Notes under the pieces: model-generated
Told to the model about the DNA's origin: nothing
Seen by the model: only the letters and a program-made list of their open reading frames with translations
Databases searched by the model: none
Position numbers and translations under genes: made by a program
Assembly: GCA_946811185.2 (NCBI GenBank)
Contig: OX328099.1
Location: forward strand, 17,325,859 to 17,389,858
DNA length: 64,000 nt
Reading direction: 5' to 3'
Origin: Hippopus hippopus
Lineage: Eukaryota; Mollusca; Bivalvia; Cardiida; Cardiidae
Shown here: positions 9,929-20,588 of the stretch, in pieces
Layout of the letters: the number at the start of each line of letters is the position of its first letter
Numbering within the stretch: position 1 is the stretch's first letter

Positions 9929-10077
9929 AAATATTATATAAAGTATTACTTAGTCATCCGATGACCGAATGACAAATTTAGACAGGGTCGAAAATATAAG
10001 CACTGGCAGACGATAAATATTACTAAGCTCAATCTGAGATAAAAGCTGACTCATGTGTATCATTTGAAGTACATATA
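9929..10077. other. Internal non-coding sequence of the 4.35-kb element
   Basis: Short AT-rich stretch between the 9716 frame and the right arm; nothing recognised. Confidence 0.4.
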
Positions 10078-10606
10078 TTAGGAGGCAACTACCTCCTTGT
10101 CTATCCAACTACCCCTTGTGCTAGGCAACTGGCGCGCACAAAAATATTGCCAGTATTCTCCACATACAAATTCTTTAATTTCCAATTTTTGGGTTTTTTA
10201 GTCTTTTATGGGCTTGAAAATACCAGAAAACGTGCATCAGGTAGTGTAATGGCCATATGTTGGATGAATATCTAGAAAATCCGTGCTTCCAAATCTCCGT
10301 GTTACATAAAGTGGCGGGTTTGCAGTACTGTGTTCGAAAGTTCTGCCAAGATTTTATCCAAGCGCTGCATACTTATATGCCATATGCTAGCGGTGAATAA
10401 AGTTTAGTCATTTTTATATCGCATAGCATTGCCGGATTTTTCAAAAGGTCTCCGGTAAGGAAATGAACAAGGTTTAAAGAAATCGACACCTACCTTTGTT
10501 GACAATTTTTCTATCTATGCAACTAGCACGCAAATACCCGTATGTTACGAGGCAACAAAATACTATTGACTCCTTTTGGAGCTAGTTGCCCCGTTTACCA
10601 CCCGTG
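10078..10606 (-). repeat. Right terminal inverted repeat of the 4.35-kb element
   Basis: Reverse complement of the left arm. The outer portion is almost identical (shared TCAATAGTATTTTGTTGCCT and GCTAGCATATGGCATATAAG). The inner portion is more diverged. It ends CCACCCGTG, followed by the CAGTT target duplicate. Confidence 0.75.
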
Positions 10607-10899
10607 CAGTTGATAATGATCGAAAGGAAAACACAAACCAATAGGGCAGGTACCCTCAAATACTTTTTGACACAGACATGCCTTTTTTTCCCCATTTATA
10701 TAGTACTGCTGCTTGAAATAAAACATGCTTTCATAAATTTCTAGAAGCAACTGCAGAGTTTTGGCATCCAAATGTGGTGCTCATGTTTAATCCTTTACAT
10801 GTTAGGAGCATTATACTTCACACTGTATTTAGTCTGATTATGGATCTACACAATACCATCTTTTTCACTATCTTATCAACAGTCCTGTGTTGTTTTTTG

Positions 10900-11003
10900 A
10901 CAATGTGGAAAAAGGTTTTGAGAACACGGAAAAAGGTAAAAATGCAGTTTGCAGAGAGTGAACCAGCATTTTTTCCATTTTTCAACAATGTCCTTTGCCC
11001 TTT
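10900..11003 (+). repeat. Degenerate TTAA-hairpin MITE core
   Basis: GACAATGTGGAAAAAGG, then AAAAATGC..GAACCAGCATTTTTTCC and CAACAATGTCCTTTGCCC recall the family core, but ends and flanking sides are lost. Confidence 0.35.
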
Positions 11004-11164
11004 CATAGACTAATCATGACCTGTTGACTTCAAATGCTTTTAATGAAGACTTAAATTTGTCGTGTTCAAGATAATTATTACTGGCCATAAGCAACACACA
11101 ATTTTGGCCAAGGGCTCACAAAACCTGAACACATTAAATTTCTGTGAAACATTTTTTTGTTTTT

Positions 11165-11335
11165 ATCCCTGTTTTTAACATAATACCGGTGAACCTATCT
11201 ATGCTTTCCTGCAGTTCCTTTTACTAGTCCTATGCACAATATTCTTCCAAAGTCATTGGCTCCTTTCTCACATGACCATTGTAGAAAGAATGATCGGGGG
11301 GTGAGAGAGAAATTAATCCTGTGGCAATGACTATC
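11165..11335 (-). mobile_element. SINE fragment, reverse orientation
   Basis: CTATGCTTTCCTGCAGTTCC, CAATATTCTTCCAAAG and TCAATGAC..CAT-type blocks match the SINE bodies at 22440-22860 and 27905-28090. The tRNA-like head is not clear. Confidence 0.5.
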
Positions 11336-12049
11336 ATCAATCCTTGTAAAAGAAATGAAGTGTTTTCTAAAAAAAACAAAAACCAGGTGTACTTTTCAAA
11401 GAAAAGAAATTTGTAGGCAATCTTTTTCCAAGTTGTGTTAAATCATTTATCTTCATCTAATTAACAGTCTTCCAATATGTAACAAAAAGCTCATTGTAAA
11501 CCTTACATGTTTGTTGAAAGATCCATCAAAACATGACAGATGAGTGGCAATTCATCTTACAGAAAGAAAATCTGGCAGCAAAGTATCTAAAGGCCTCATG
11601 TGGTTACTTCCTTTGGCCTATTTCAATTTGATAAGCTCTAAACTGGGGGGAACAAAGAAGCAGGGTCATGTCCATCAAGCTTTCTAAATTTGATTCCAAT
11701 CTTATATTCCAAGACTAGCCATCTGATCGGCCAAGACAGAATGTCTCAGCCAATCAGATTGCTAGTATTAGAATATCAGTTAAGATAACAGTTAGAATAG
11801 TCAATGAATACAGATCAAATTTTATTGAAATAAAAGACAATAAAATCAGACAAAAATAGAGGCACTTGTAGGAACTGCTTCTTGCGAGATTTCTTTTTTC
11901 ACAGCATTCTTAAAAACTTTCAAGGCCCATGCCAGAGCAGTCAAAAGGTATGCATTTAGCAAAAGACTCAATTCTTATTCTTCTTTGGTTTTCAACTGTA
12001 ATCCTCCATCGAATGTAAAGACTGTTAAGACATAATAATTTGTAGAAGG
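11336..12049. other. Unassigned sequence
   Basis: No gene or repeat recognised. A local inverted motif, AGCCATCTGATCGGCCAAGA / CTCAGCCAATCAGATTGCTAG (about 11716-11765), may be a small fold-back remnant. Confidence 0.4.
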
Positions 12050-12225
12050 GGTATGTAAGGCAATGGCGATAAGGCATATGTAATATAAGATTTGTAATCA
12101 GAAAATCCTGGTTTGCAGTCCTACAGAACAAGGCACTGCAGAGCCCTGGCCTGGTACTGGTGAAACCGTTGAAAGACATGAGTAGGTGAGCTGTTGCCAT
12201 GATACATCACTGAAAAAAAATGACA
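12050..12225 (+). mobile_element. Degenerate tRNA-derived SINE
   Basis: CCTGGTTTGCAGTCCTAC (about 12108-12125) is a decayed B box. GCCCTGGCCTGGTACTGGTG and a tail with TGAGTAGGTGAGCTGTTGCC and ATGATACATCACTGAAA match the SINE at 61815-62035. Confidence 0.5.
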
Positions 12226-12828
12226 AATTATTTTATATGTGTGAATTTCAGAGCAGAAAAGCCCTTTGACTGGAACATGACTCAAAACCAATGATGCTGT
12301 GTGAATGTCTCATGCTCTGTGAATGCATTTTATAACGGAATGCAGAGCTTCTTTAGAAGGCTTATAATTTATTTGACTCCTTTTTCTGTTCTGTGTGATC
12401 TACACTCAGATATTTTGGAAGGTATTATAGTCAAATCACATTGAAAATATAACTTTTGTTTTTTTCTCCTCCTAGAAGATAACCAATTCCATTGATTTAG
12501 TGCATTAATGATTTCATGGTGTAAAACATGCGAGAAAACTTAACAATACTATGTTAGAGTGAGAAAAAATAAGTTATAAGTTTAAAAATCCTCTGGTGGA
12601 AAAAAAGTTTGGCAGATTTTTTTAAACTCTGTAACTTAAATTACTTTCTGAATCAGTCTAAGGTATTTTCTGTATTTTCTATAGTTTTGTGTAGAATGTA
12701 TTGACCCTAGAGACAAATTGGTTTTGTTCAGAGACTTTAAAAAAATAACAGACATTTTTAATCTTTTCATGACAGACAACTTACCAATATAGAGATGTTC
12801 CAAAGTAATGTTTTGTTAATAATCTAAT
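12226..12828. other. Unassigned sequence
   Basis: AT-rich; no open frame or repeat end recognised. Confidence 0.4.
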
Positions 12829-12990
12829 TTAACCCTTTACTAAACGATCCCAGGTTTTGAGGATCTTGGAAAGAAAACTTTTGAAAACATTGTTGGAAAA
12901 GAAGAAAATACAGGTAGGCAGCATTTTCTCCTTTTCCTCCAATGGGTTTCATCCTTTCAAAGATATATATCATTATTTGAGCCATACTTT
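12829..12990 (+). mobile_element. TTAA-hairpin MITE, B end missing
   Basis: TTAACCCTTTACTAAACGATCC, core with AACATTGTTGGAAAAGAAG, then CATTATTTGAGCCATAC; the rest of the B side is lost. The palindrome is imperfect. Confidence 0.6.
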
Positions 12991-13023
12991 TGGCACAGGA
13001 CTTTTATGTACATATTTAATCCT

Positions 13024-13470
13024 TCAACTCTTTACCAAATGAAAAAAATATAGATTTGTCCAAATTGAAAGCATTTGCAGACGACAATTTAACTCTTTAC
13101 CAAACGACAAAATTTTAGACAGGTCCAAATTGAAAGCACTTGCAGACGACAAAATAAACGTAATTCAAAAATTGAAATTTGTTTCCAGCAGGGTAGAAAA
13201 CATTGTGGGAAAAGGAGAAAATGCTGGTTATCAGCATTTTTTCCTTTTCCCACAATGTTTTCAAAAGGCTTCTATCTCAGGGTCATAAAATCCAGGGATT
13301 GTTTGGTAAAGGGTTAAATGTGGCTCAAATTATGGAAGTTGTCTTGGATAGGGTAGAAAACATTGTGGGAAAAGGAGAAAATGCTTGTTACCAGCATTTT
13401 CTCCTTTTCCCGCAATGTTTTCAAAAAGGCTTTTTTCTCAAGGTTTCGGTATTGTTAGGTAAAGCGTTAA
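13024..13470 (-). mobile_element. TTAA-hairpin MITE interrupted by another copy of itself
   Basis: The B-side piece (13028-13092) ends GCAGACGACAATTTAA. The rest resumes at 13314 with TTAAATGTGGCTCAAAT and runs through a full core to GGTAAAGCGTTAA. Removing the inner copy gives a normal ~222-bp element whose join matches the uninterrupted copy at 33340-33360. Confidence 0.85.
13089..13317 (-). mobile_element. TTAA-hairpin MITE nested inside the previous copy
   Basis: Complete copy with TTAA at 13089-13092 and 13314-13317. Its ends are CTCTTTACCA and TGGTAAAGGG. Because the host sequence is a known repeat, the two TTAAs are shown to be a duplication of one internal TTAA. Confidence 0.9.
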
Positions 13471-14509
13471 GAGCCTTTCACAACTTTAGTTGCCTTAGCA
13501 GCCGGTGTAGATCAAACTATCTGTCTGATTTTTGTCTACACTGTTTTGCAGAAATATTTTGGACAAATGCAATCTTGAAATTATAAATACATGGGTCTTA
13601 TTTCGAGAAAATGACACTGTTGGGTTTATTTGTACTGTGGGAAAAAAGTCCATCTCATGTCATGTAGCTTTATGGATAAAGAAGACTTTTGGAGCATGGT
13701 TTTTTGAAATTTCTTTGAGCATGAAGAGGGTAATGCAGTAAGGAGAACTTGTGTGCTCAGAAGTTTTCAGAATTTTACTGAGGTTAATTCTTAGCCCATT
13801 GCAGTACAAATGCAACTGTTAAAGTTCTCAGATAAGGCCACACTTGAAGGTCATTTGCCCAAGGCGGGCACGACATGTTGCCAAATCTTCTAGTTTGTTC
13901 AAATATTATTTCTGTGTTGAAATAGGTGAAGTTATATAGCTGTAACTGGAGAGAGTTTTTGAAAACATTAATCTAGAGAAATAACAATAAACAAGTATTT
14001 TTAGACTAGCGGTCCAAAGATCGATCTAGTCTAATGCCATCAAGAGTGACCAAGATCCAAGTGTAAAGGAAAAATCCCACAGCTGCCAAATACTGCCCAA
14101 CAGAAAATAGTTCTCTCCGTTAGAAATCATAAATCTATTAAATATGACATTGCTTACATGAACTACAAAATCCTTACCACTGAGTTTGAACGATGCTACT
14201 AAGAAAGTCAAAGCTAGACAAGATGTCATCGATAAGCAACAAGACATGTGCTTATAATTATGTAAATTAACCCCGCGCAATCTTTTTCAACCTTGTGTCA
14301 TTCACAGGTGTTGTAGGTTTCATCTAGCCAGCAATTTTTCAAGCCGATGAGAAAGTGTACTAAAGTGCCTAATCATCCAATTAATATGTGCTTTATTTGC
14401 TTTTTCCAATTCAAGATCAACAAAGATCATTTTCATGGTAGATCTATTTCTTATTGTGACAAGTAAAGTGGCTATGAGTGGCTGGTAATGTCACTGGATC
14501 GAAAGGAAT
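13471..14509. other. Unassigned sequence
   Basis: Several short frames (for example 13532-13741 +, 14026-14280 -) show no recognisable protein features. No repeat family identified. Confidence 0.4.
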
Positions 14510-14606
14510 AGACTTGATAACAGGTTTGGACCGGACCTAACCGGATAAGACTTAATAACTGCATTGGACTGGATGGAACTAGATGGGACTTTATAACTGG
14601 ATTGTA
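14510..14606 (+). repeat. Short minisatellite, ~40-bp period
   Basis: About two and a half degenerate units of the form GACTT-ATAAC---TTGGAC(C/T)GGA, starting near 14511, 14550 and 14588. Confidence 0.45.
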
Positions 14607-14615
14607 CCATTTTTT

Positions 14616-15182
14616 TAGCTCACCTGAGCACAAGGTGCTCAAGGGGAGCTTTTAGGATCATCCTTCGTCCGTCTTGTGTCGTCAACAATTTTTTAAACAT
14701 CATCTCCTCCTAAACCACTGGGCCAATGTCATCCAAACTTGGCAGAAATGTTCCTTGGGAGGTCCTCTTTAAAAACTGTTCACAGAATTTGATTCCATCA
14801 AAAACTCTGGTTGCCATGGCAACCAAATGGAATTTTCTAAGAAATTCTTTAAAAATCTTCTCCTCTGAAACCGCTGGTCAGATTTTAAAATAATTTCACA
14901 GAAATGTTAAAAATTGTTCGCGAAATTTTGATCCGTCAAAAAACATGGCCGTGGTGGTGGTGGGGGGGGGGCGCTCTTTGCGTCGTGTGGTGTCAACAAT
15001 TCTTTAAACATCATCTCCTCCTAAATCGCTGGGCCAATTTGGACCAAACTTGGCTGGAATATTCCTTGGGAGGTCTTCTTTATAAATTGTTCACAGAATT
15101 TTATTCCATCAAAAACTCTGGTTGCTATGGCAACCAAATGGAATTTTCTAAGAAATTCTTTAAAAATCTTCTCCTCTGAAGC
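14616..15182 (+). mobile_element. H4-type Helentron-like element, 5' part, two internal units
   Basis: It starts TAGCTCACCTGAGCACAAGG, the H4 5' end with its AGCAC/GTGCT hairpin. Two units of about 310 bp follow, each with CATCATCTCCTCCTAAA and GGTTGCCATGGCAACCAAAT (second copy GGTTGCTATGGCAACC). A GGTGGTGGTGGGGGGGGGG tract lies at about 14953-14971. No 3' hairpin end is found, so it is 3'-truncated. Confidence 0.6.
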
Positions 15183-16250
15183 ACATTCAGCTTTGCCAAA
15201 AATTGAGTCTTAAAAATATTGGGTTATTTTTATTGAAAATCCAGCTCATGACATCAAATTTGAGAGTAATTCGTTGACAGGCATCATATACATATTCTGC
15301 TGTTCAAAACATATATATTTAAAAGTAAAAACTTTATACAGGTTTTATGCAGAGTGAGTTTTTACCTTCGGTAAAGGGCAAATTTGATTTTTCAGAAGGC
15401 TTTGGTGACATCAAATAAGAAAGAATCAAACCTACCGTTCACCGGGAAAAATACATCTGAACACAATTTTATTAACCTGAAATGTGATTCTTTGCTACAG
15501 AAAAAAATGGTTTAGTATTGAAATGGTTTGGCCATCGGTTCACAAGCTTGAAATAAAAAAACTGAAATGGTAACAGTAACGTACGTTTCATTTTGGACCA
15601 AAATAGTGAAATTTTATACAAATATCTCGGATTTTTTATTCCTTCTCACTTTATCATAACGATTATGCTTCTGAAACCCACTTGTTCTTGCAGGTATTTA
15701 GTAAAGATAACCTTTATAAACACTGGAACATCAAATGTTCCGTTTTATGCAGAATCGGCGTGCGAAGGGTATGGAGGTTTTAAACATTTAAACAAAAAAT
15801 GATGTACAGATTCATCATCCCCTGCATAATTTAATATATGAAGTAAACATGGCTCAAGTTTCTCAGTTACGGATAATGAGTGCACTTACACTAATAATGC
15901 TTTCTCTCTTGGCAACAAGACTTTTTATACCACTATAACGGTTGCTTTGAAGTGCTTCTAAAAAGCAGTTTAAATAATCAGTAAAAAGGTTTCAGCTTTT
16001 AACCCTTCGGTGCAGTATTACAACTTAAAATGCTTTTGTGAACGTTGCTAATCAAGATCAGACTGCACAGAACATTAAGTTTTAACATGGAGCTACACAA
16101 TTCCATATATAATGTTGAAGATTTTTTCTGACAAACGGCCAAAAACAATGCAATATTTGGATTTTATTTACTACTTTTACTGTCCTTTTTACTCTTGGCA
16201 CTCTAAAAGATTACTGTTTTTGAAAGTTTACTCTTAATACATGAAGCATT
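15183..16250. other. Unassigned sequence
   Basis: AT-rich. GATCAGACTGCACAG near 16052 resembles part of another dispersed repeat (compare 59930-59995). No coding features are recognised. Confidence 0.4.
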
Positions 16251-16458
16251 TTAAGCCTTTTTTTAAAAAATCCCATGTTTTGATGATCCTGAGAAACAAA
16301 GGCTTTTGAAAAAATTGTAGATTAGTTTCTCCCCCTCCCAGGGTGTTTTCTCTACTTTAAAACAAAAATCTCATCATTTGAACAACATTAATATGTTGTT
16401 TGTAGAAAACTTTGAATTCAGACGAGTCCAAAATTTTGTTGTCAGGTAAGGAGGTTAA
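16251..16458 (+). mobile_element. Degenerate TTAA-hairpin MITE
   Basis: TTAAGCC...ATCCCATGTTTTGATGATCC on the A side; CATCATTTGAACAAC and GTCCAAAATTTTGTTGTC on the B side; ends GGTTAA. The core palindrome is largely lost. Confidence 0.55.
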
Positions 16459-16479
16459 GTCTTGATACTTTAGGTTCAT

Positions 16480-16618
16480 TCACATTGAAAGCATTTGCAA
16501 ACATCAAACAAATCGCAAAAGAAGGAGTTCGTTTTTGGAAAAGTAGAACACCATTTTCTCCTTTTCCCACTATGTTTTCAGAATCTTTCTTGCCTCAGGG
16601 CCATAAAACAGGTTTGTT
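16480..16618 (-). repeat. TTAA-hairpin MITE fragment
   Basis: ATTGAAAGCATTTGCAA, then TTTTCTCCTTTTCCCAC..TGTTTTC and GCCTCAGGGCCATAAAA; both ends lost. Confidence 0.4.
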
Positions 16619-16701
16619 TTAGCCATGGAGGACCTATCAATCATTGTAAAGTCATGCATTGTAGTAGAGAGCTTATTACCTAAAATTAAGTGCTAGACAG
16701 A

Positions 16702-16930
16702 TTATCCCTTTACCACACAATGACGCCTTTTGACGCCCCTAAAAAAGAGGCCTTTTGAAAACATTGTGGGAAAAGGAGAAAATGCTGGTAACCAGCATTT
16801 TCTCCTTTTCCCACAAAGTTTTCTACCCTATCGAAGAAAAGTTGCGTCATTTGAGCCACTATGAAATTGTTGTCTGCAAATGCTTTCAATTTGGATAGGT
16901 CTTAAATTTTGCCGTGTGGTAAAGGGTTAA
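16702..16930 (+). mobile_element. TTAA-hairpin MITE, near complete
   Basis: Left end is TTATCCCTTTACCAC (TTAT instead of TTAA); right end GTGGTAAAGGGTTAA. The core palindrome is almost perfect. Confidence 0.85.
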
Positions 16931-17658
16931 AGCAGTACAAGTTTTAACACCCCCACATGGTAGGAGAGGCAAAAATCATGTGTTATATTAAGAAAATTCT
17001 CCTATTCATGCAGTATGTTTTACATACCATTTAGAATGTTTTTTCTTTTGGATATGAAATTTTGAAGTTTATAAGATCTTTAAACATTTAGACAAAACAA
17101 CCCTGTGTGCATTATCCCTCGCTTGCTAGGCATGAATTATTGTCAAACTATTATAGGATGCAACCAAATCTTTATGATGCTAAAAAGTTCAGAAACCTAT
17201 TTTAGTGATGCAGTAGACTCTGACCTTTCAGATAAGGGAAACAGAGGTGCTTGAGAGGATAAACAAGCAGAAGTTAATACAAACAAGTCTATTTGTTCAC
17301 CTGTCAGCTTTCCTGCATCATCTATTTACTGTTTTACAGTGAACCTTCAGAGTGCCAAGTAGATAAAACAGACATTTTTTTTTGTCAGTTAAAAACCCTT
17401 GATAACCAAGTTTTAAGGCAAGAATACCCCACAAAATATATGAAAGTGAAGATACAGAATCAATGTGCATGTTTTGCCCTGTCTGACCTTGATCTACTCT
17501 GTTGTCACATGCTACTAAAGCTGACCTTGGTACCAAGGTGAGTGTTAAGTGAAACGCTATTAGACTGCCATTAAATTTAAGTATACCTTCATTTACACCT
17601 GTAGAGTTCTTCAAGTGGAAAAACATTTTAGTATTGATACAGGTAAAAAGGCTAATCC
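16931..17658. other. Unassigned sequence
   Basis: Includes an 82-codon frame (17293-17541 +) and an opposite-strand frame (17318-17731) without recognisable motifs; treated as chance. Confidence 0.4.
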
Positions 17659-17717
17659 TTAACCCTAGGATTGTTTTTGAAAACACCATGTGAAAAAAAG
17701 CAAATGCTGGTAACCCC
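17659..17717 (+). repeat. TTAA-hairpin MITE fragment
   Basis: TTAACCCTAGGATTG, then GAAAACACCATGTGAAAAAAAGC and AATGCTGGTAACC; only the left core arm remains. Confidence 0.35.
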
Positions 17718-17762
17718 AAACTGTCTCCCACCCCTGCAAAGCCAAGTACCTGGTAAGTCCAT

Positions 17763-18033
17763 TCAACCCTTTACCAAACAGTTCCCTGTTTTTATGACTC
17801 CGAAAAAGAAGGCCTTTTCCAATATTGTTGGGAAAAGAGAATATTCTGGTAACCAGCATGAGTCAAATGAGACGTGTTTAGAATGAAAGAATAATTATGT
17901 CTATGGTAGGGTAGGAAACATTGTTTGAAATGGAGAAATTGCTGGTTAGCATTTTCTCCTTTTGCCAAAATGTTTTTAAAAGCCCTCTTGATAGGAAGTA
18001 ATTAAAACTCAGAAATGTTTTGTAAAGGGTTAA
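17763..18033. mobile_element. Composite of two half TTAA-hairpin MITEs, opposite orientation
   Basis: Left half (17763-17870) is A-side-first with AACCCTTTACCAAACAGTTCC and the left core. The right half (about 17895-18033) is a minus-orientation core and A side ending TTTTGTAAAGGGTTAA. They are fused with loss of both B sides, so each outer end is an A end. Confidence 0.6.
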
Positions 18034-18330
18034 TTAACCTTTCGGAAAGAAAATAATAATTTTGCAGCTAAGTATTTTTGGCAAGAACATGACATGCCAT
18101 TATCTCCTGTATTTTTCATTTTAATTACCCATAGCTTATTTTGATATAAATCATCATTCAATCTTGTAGAAATGGCCAATGCTTTACCTTTGCTGTTTTT
18201 TAGTGGTACTTTTCCTTGATCTTGATTCATCTGTTGTGCATGATTGATTGTAATGAGTGGTAGGGGTGTTACTTATGTTTGCTGTTTGAGTCCATACATT
18301 GATTGCTGCAAACAAATAAGTATACAGCAT
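18034..18330. other. Unassigned sequence
   Basis: AT-rich; the 66-codon minus-strand frame at 18030-18230 has no recognisable feature. Confidence 0.4.
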
Positions 18331-18600
18331 TATATCCTCCTACCCACCATAACGAAGTTTTTGGGGGGCGCGAAACTGGAATAAGGTATCATTGTCATTC
18401 TCTCTGTCAGTATATCTGTCTGTAGAGATATTTTTGTGTGGTCTTCTCACAGTTTTCAATCAATTTGGCTGAAATTGTAATGCAAGCCTATGTACAATTG
18501 GAGCTTGCAATTTTCATTATGTTTGGTCAACTATTACTAGAGTAGTTCTTATGAATTTTAGCCTGTAACAGTTGTAGTAACTTCAATTTTTGAGTATGTA
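18331..18600 (+). repeat. Possible Helentron-like 5' fragment
   Basis: TATATCCTCCTACCCACC, then GTTTTTGGGGGGCGC and GGTATCATTGTCATTCTCTC followed by TTTTCAATCAATTTGGCTG recall HINE 5' regions and core units. No 3' end is visible. Confidence 0.35.
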
Positions 18601-19530
18601 TGCAACAAATGATAGTTTTTAACTTGGTCTAGTCAGAGCTTCAATTATATCAACAAGCTTATCCAAGAGAGCAGACTTGGGAGCTTGGTTAGATCCAGTG
18701 GCAGTCTTCTTTGTCTTTGGGACTGTATTTGACACTGTTTAGATACAGATGTTTTTACAGTTGTATCTGATTTTCTCCCCATGCAAAGCATGTATTTGAG
18801 CTGAAAAATTTATAAGTATGGCGTAAAATTCATTGTCAACCCTCTTGAATACCTATTTTAAATAGCAAATGCATTTTACGAAACATTGCCATCTCAAAAC
18901 AAAACAAAGCAGTACAAACTGTAAAACAGAAGTGTAGCAACAGATTAATTACACATAAGCAATATTTGAAAAGTACACCTTGAAATGTTTCTGTAGCAAT
19001 TTGCTTTTGAACTCTTACTGACCTTCTACAGCATGAAAAAATGCTGGTTACAAAAATTCAATGACATCACATTATGAAATAAGGTTAAAACATTTACTTG
19101 TACCTTAGTATTACAACTGAGGCCAAATTTTGGCTGCAATCCTTTTAGAACTTGATCAGGATATTCATCTTTATATCTGAAATGATTAGATTACAAATCA
19201 GATTTTCAGTATTTCCCCCTATGAAATGAATTCCTGTTATTAGTTGAAGATATTAGTTTCATGATGCTTACATGAGAATTGATATTGTTTAGATTAAATC
19301 AATATTACATTCATAGCAACTTCTTATAAAAAGGTGCATCAATAAATTGGGTTTGTTCACCATACAGGCTGCTATACAGTCATCATTCTGATGATGCAAC
19401 AAGTCTAGAAATCTCCATTTCTTTTGTAAGATGGTGCTTTTTTAGGTATATCAATGTACAGTTTAAAGCATACAAACTTCTGTATTATACTTTGGGAACT
19501 TCTGTCATAGTGTGCCAGTTTTGCTCTCGT
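18601..19530. other. Unassigned sequence
   Basis: No gene, repeat end or long frame recognised. Confidence 0.4.
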
Positions 19531-19750
19531 TTCAACCCTTTACCACACAATCCGAAGTTTTAACAACCCTGAAAGGAAGGCCTTTGATACTATTGAGGGA
19601 AAAAGAGATAATGCTGGTAACCAACATTTTCTCCTTTTCCCATAATTTCTCCTACCATTTCAGATACAAATCCTATCATTTGAGCCACACTGAAATTGGC
19701 GTCTGTAAATCCCAAAATAGGGACAAGGCTAAAATTTTGTCATTTGGTCA
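19531..19750 (+). mobile_element. TTAA-hairpin MITE
   Basis: TTCAACCCTTTACCACACAA on the left; AAAATTTTGTCATTTGGTCA on the right, so the B end is eroded. The core palindrome is recognisable with a few mismatches. Confidence 0.7.
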
Positions 19751-20169
19751 TTTTTTTTAAGAAAGGAAAGCAATCACCATTACTGTATGTCTTTGTGTGA
19801 AAGACATTCTTTTTCAGACAAAGAAGTTCAAAGGTTAAATTCCATGCACATAGCTGCATTCCAGAAGGGATAAAATTCCCATTGGATTTTAATTTGTCAA
19901 ATGCTCTTTGTAAGGCTTGACACAGCTTAGCAGTCAAACAAATTGGTTGTCATGCTTTTGATGCACTATAAAGAAGTTCATTATGGAAGCTGTTTCCTGC
20001 ATAGTTAAATCTAAGTTTCTTGTTGCTGAATATTAGCACAAGGTAGATATTAACTGTTTCATTTCTTCTCCAGACATGCTTAAATATATTCAATCCATCT
20101 GTGAGAGATATTGAGGCCAAGATAAAAAGCATTTAATTTTTACTGCAAACAAACAATTGTTGAGGCAGA
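19751..20169. other. Unassigned sequence
   Basis: No feature recognised. Confidence 0.4.
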
Positions 20170-20540
20170 ACAGATTTTGGTCGGAAGTATAGCTTGGCAT
20201 GATTGACCGGAGACAAATTTCAGCACACTCTTCCTGGGTTTCCATGCAGACCCATTTTTATGGTTTTACGATTGATTGTATTGCAGTTTCATGTCGTTTT
20301 AACAGCTTAGGTCATATCACGGCGGTCAGTGCACCTACGCATACATGTGCTTCCTGGCTTTGTCACACCAGCACTGACACAACTTTCTTTCCAAGTCAAT
20401 GACTACTCTTCTCACATGCATCAGAGGTGAAAGGCAAAAAATCACCAAAGGAATGTTTGCCGCAACTGGGTATTGAACTTGCAACAACTAGGTCACAAGT
20501 CAGATAAGCTAACCACTGAGCTACCCAGCGGGGCTTTTAT
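20170..20540 (-). mobile_element. tRNA-derived SINE, reverse orientation
   Basis: The right end (about 20460-20536) is the tRNA-like head on the minus strand: GGGTATTGAACTTGCAAC is a decayed B box, and GCTAACCACTGAGCTACCC is an A-box side as in tRNA heads. Leftwards come CTTCCTGGC, a body with TTTCTTTCCAAGTCAATGAC, and the tail complement GTCATATCACGGCGGTCAGT. Confidence 0.6.
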
Positions 20541-20588
20541 GGTTTTAATGAGGTCAGATAAATACATGTAGCAACATTTGCAGTAAAC

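Larger units (their letters stand above)
6254..10606. mobile_element. Long-TIR DNA transposon, 4.35 kb, 5-bp target duplication, family unassigned
   Basis: The left arm (6254-6771) and right arm (10078-10606) are inverted copies of each other, about 520 bp long and nearly identical for the outer ~250 bp. Both begin CACGGGTGGTAAACGGGGCA. The direct repeat CAGTT (6249-6253, 10607-10611) flanks it, and the surrounding H5 repeat closes exactly when the unit is removed, so it entered as one piece. A SINE (6986-7203), a TTAA-hairpin MITE (8597-8834) and an H3 HINE (8970-9593) landed inside later. Roughly 3.3 kb of its own sequence remain, holding three small frames (7213, 8274, 9716). I recognise no transposase. 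CAC ends plus a 5-bp duplication recall Transib/RAG-type elements, but that is only a hypothesis. Confidence 0.75.
6139..10796 (+). mobile_element. H5 Helentron-like element (~300 bp) split by a 4.35-kb insertion
   Basis: The 5' part (6139-6253) starts TAGCTTGGCTGTTTTTACAG and contains GGTCATAGCCCTG and CATTTACTTCAAGC. It matches the intact H5 copy at 30251-30547. The 3' part (10612-10796) resumes with GATAATGATC(G)AAAGG and ends GGCATCCAAATGTGGTGCTCATGT, matching the GGCACTTAAATGCAGTGCTCTTGT end of the intact copy. After removing the insertion and one copy of its target duplication, about 300 bp remain, against 297 bp for the intact copy. Confidence 0.75.

Noticed and set aside
13028..13092. 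A separate short MITE fragment left of the 13089 copy
   Set aside because: Its sequence continues exactly at 13314 beyond the inner copy, so it is the first part of the interrupted outer element.
17318..17731. 137-codon minus-strand frame
   Set aside because: Composition follows local base content, it runs into a MITE fragment, and no motif or splice context supports it.
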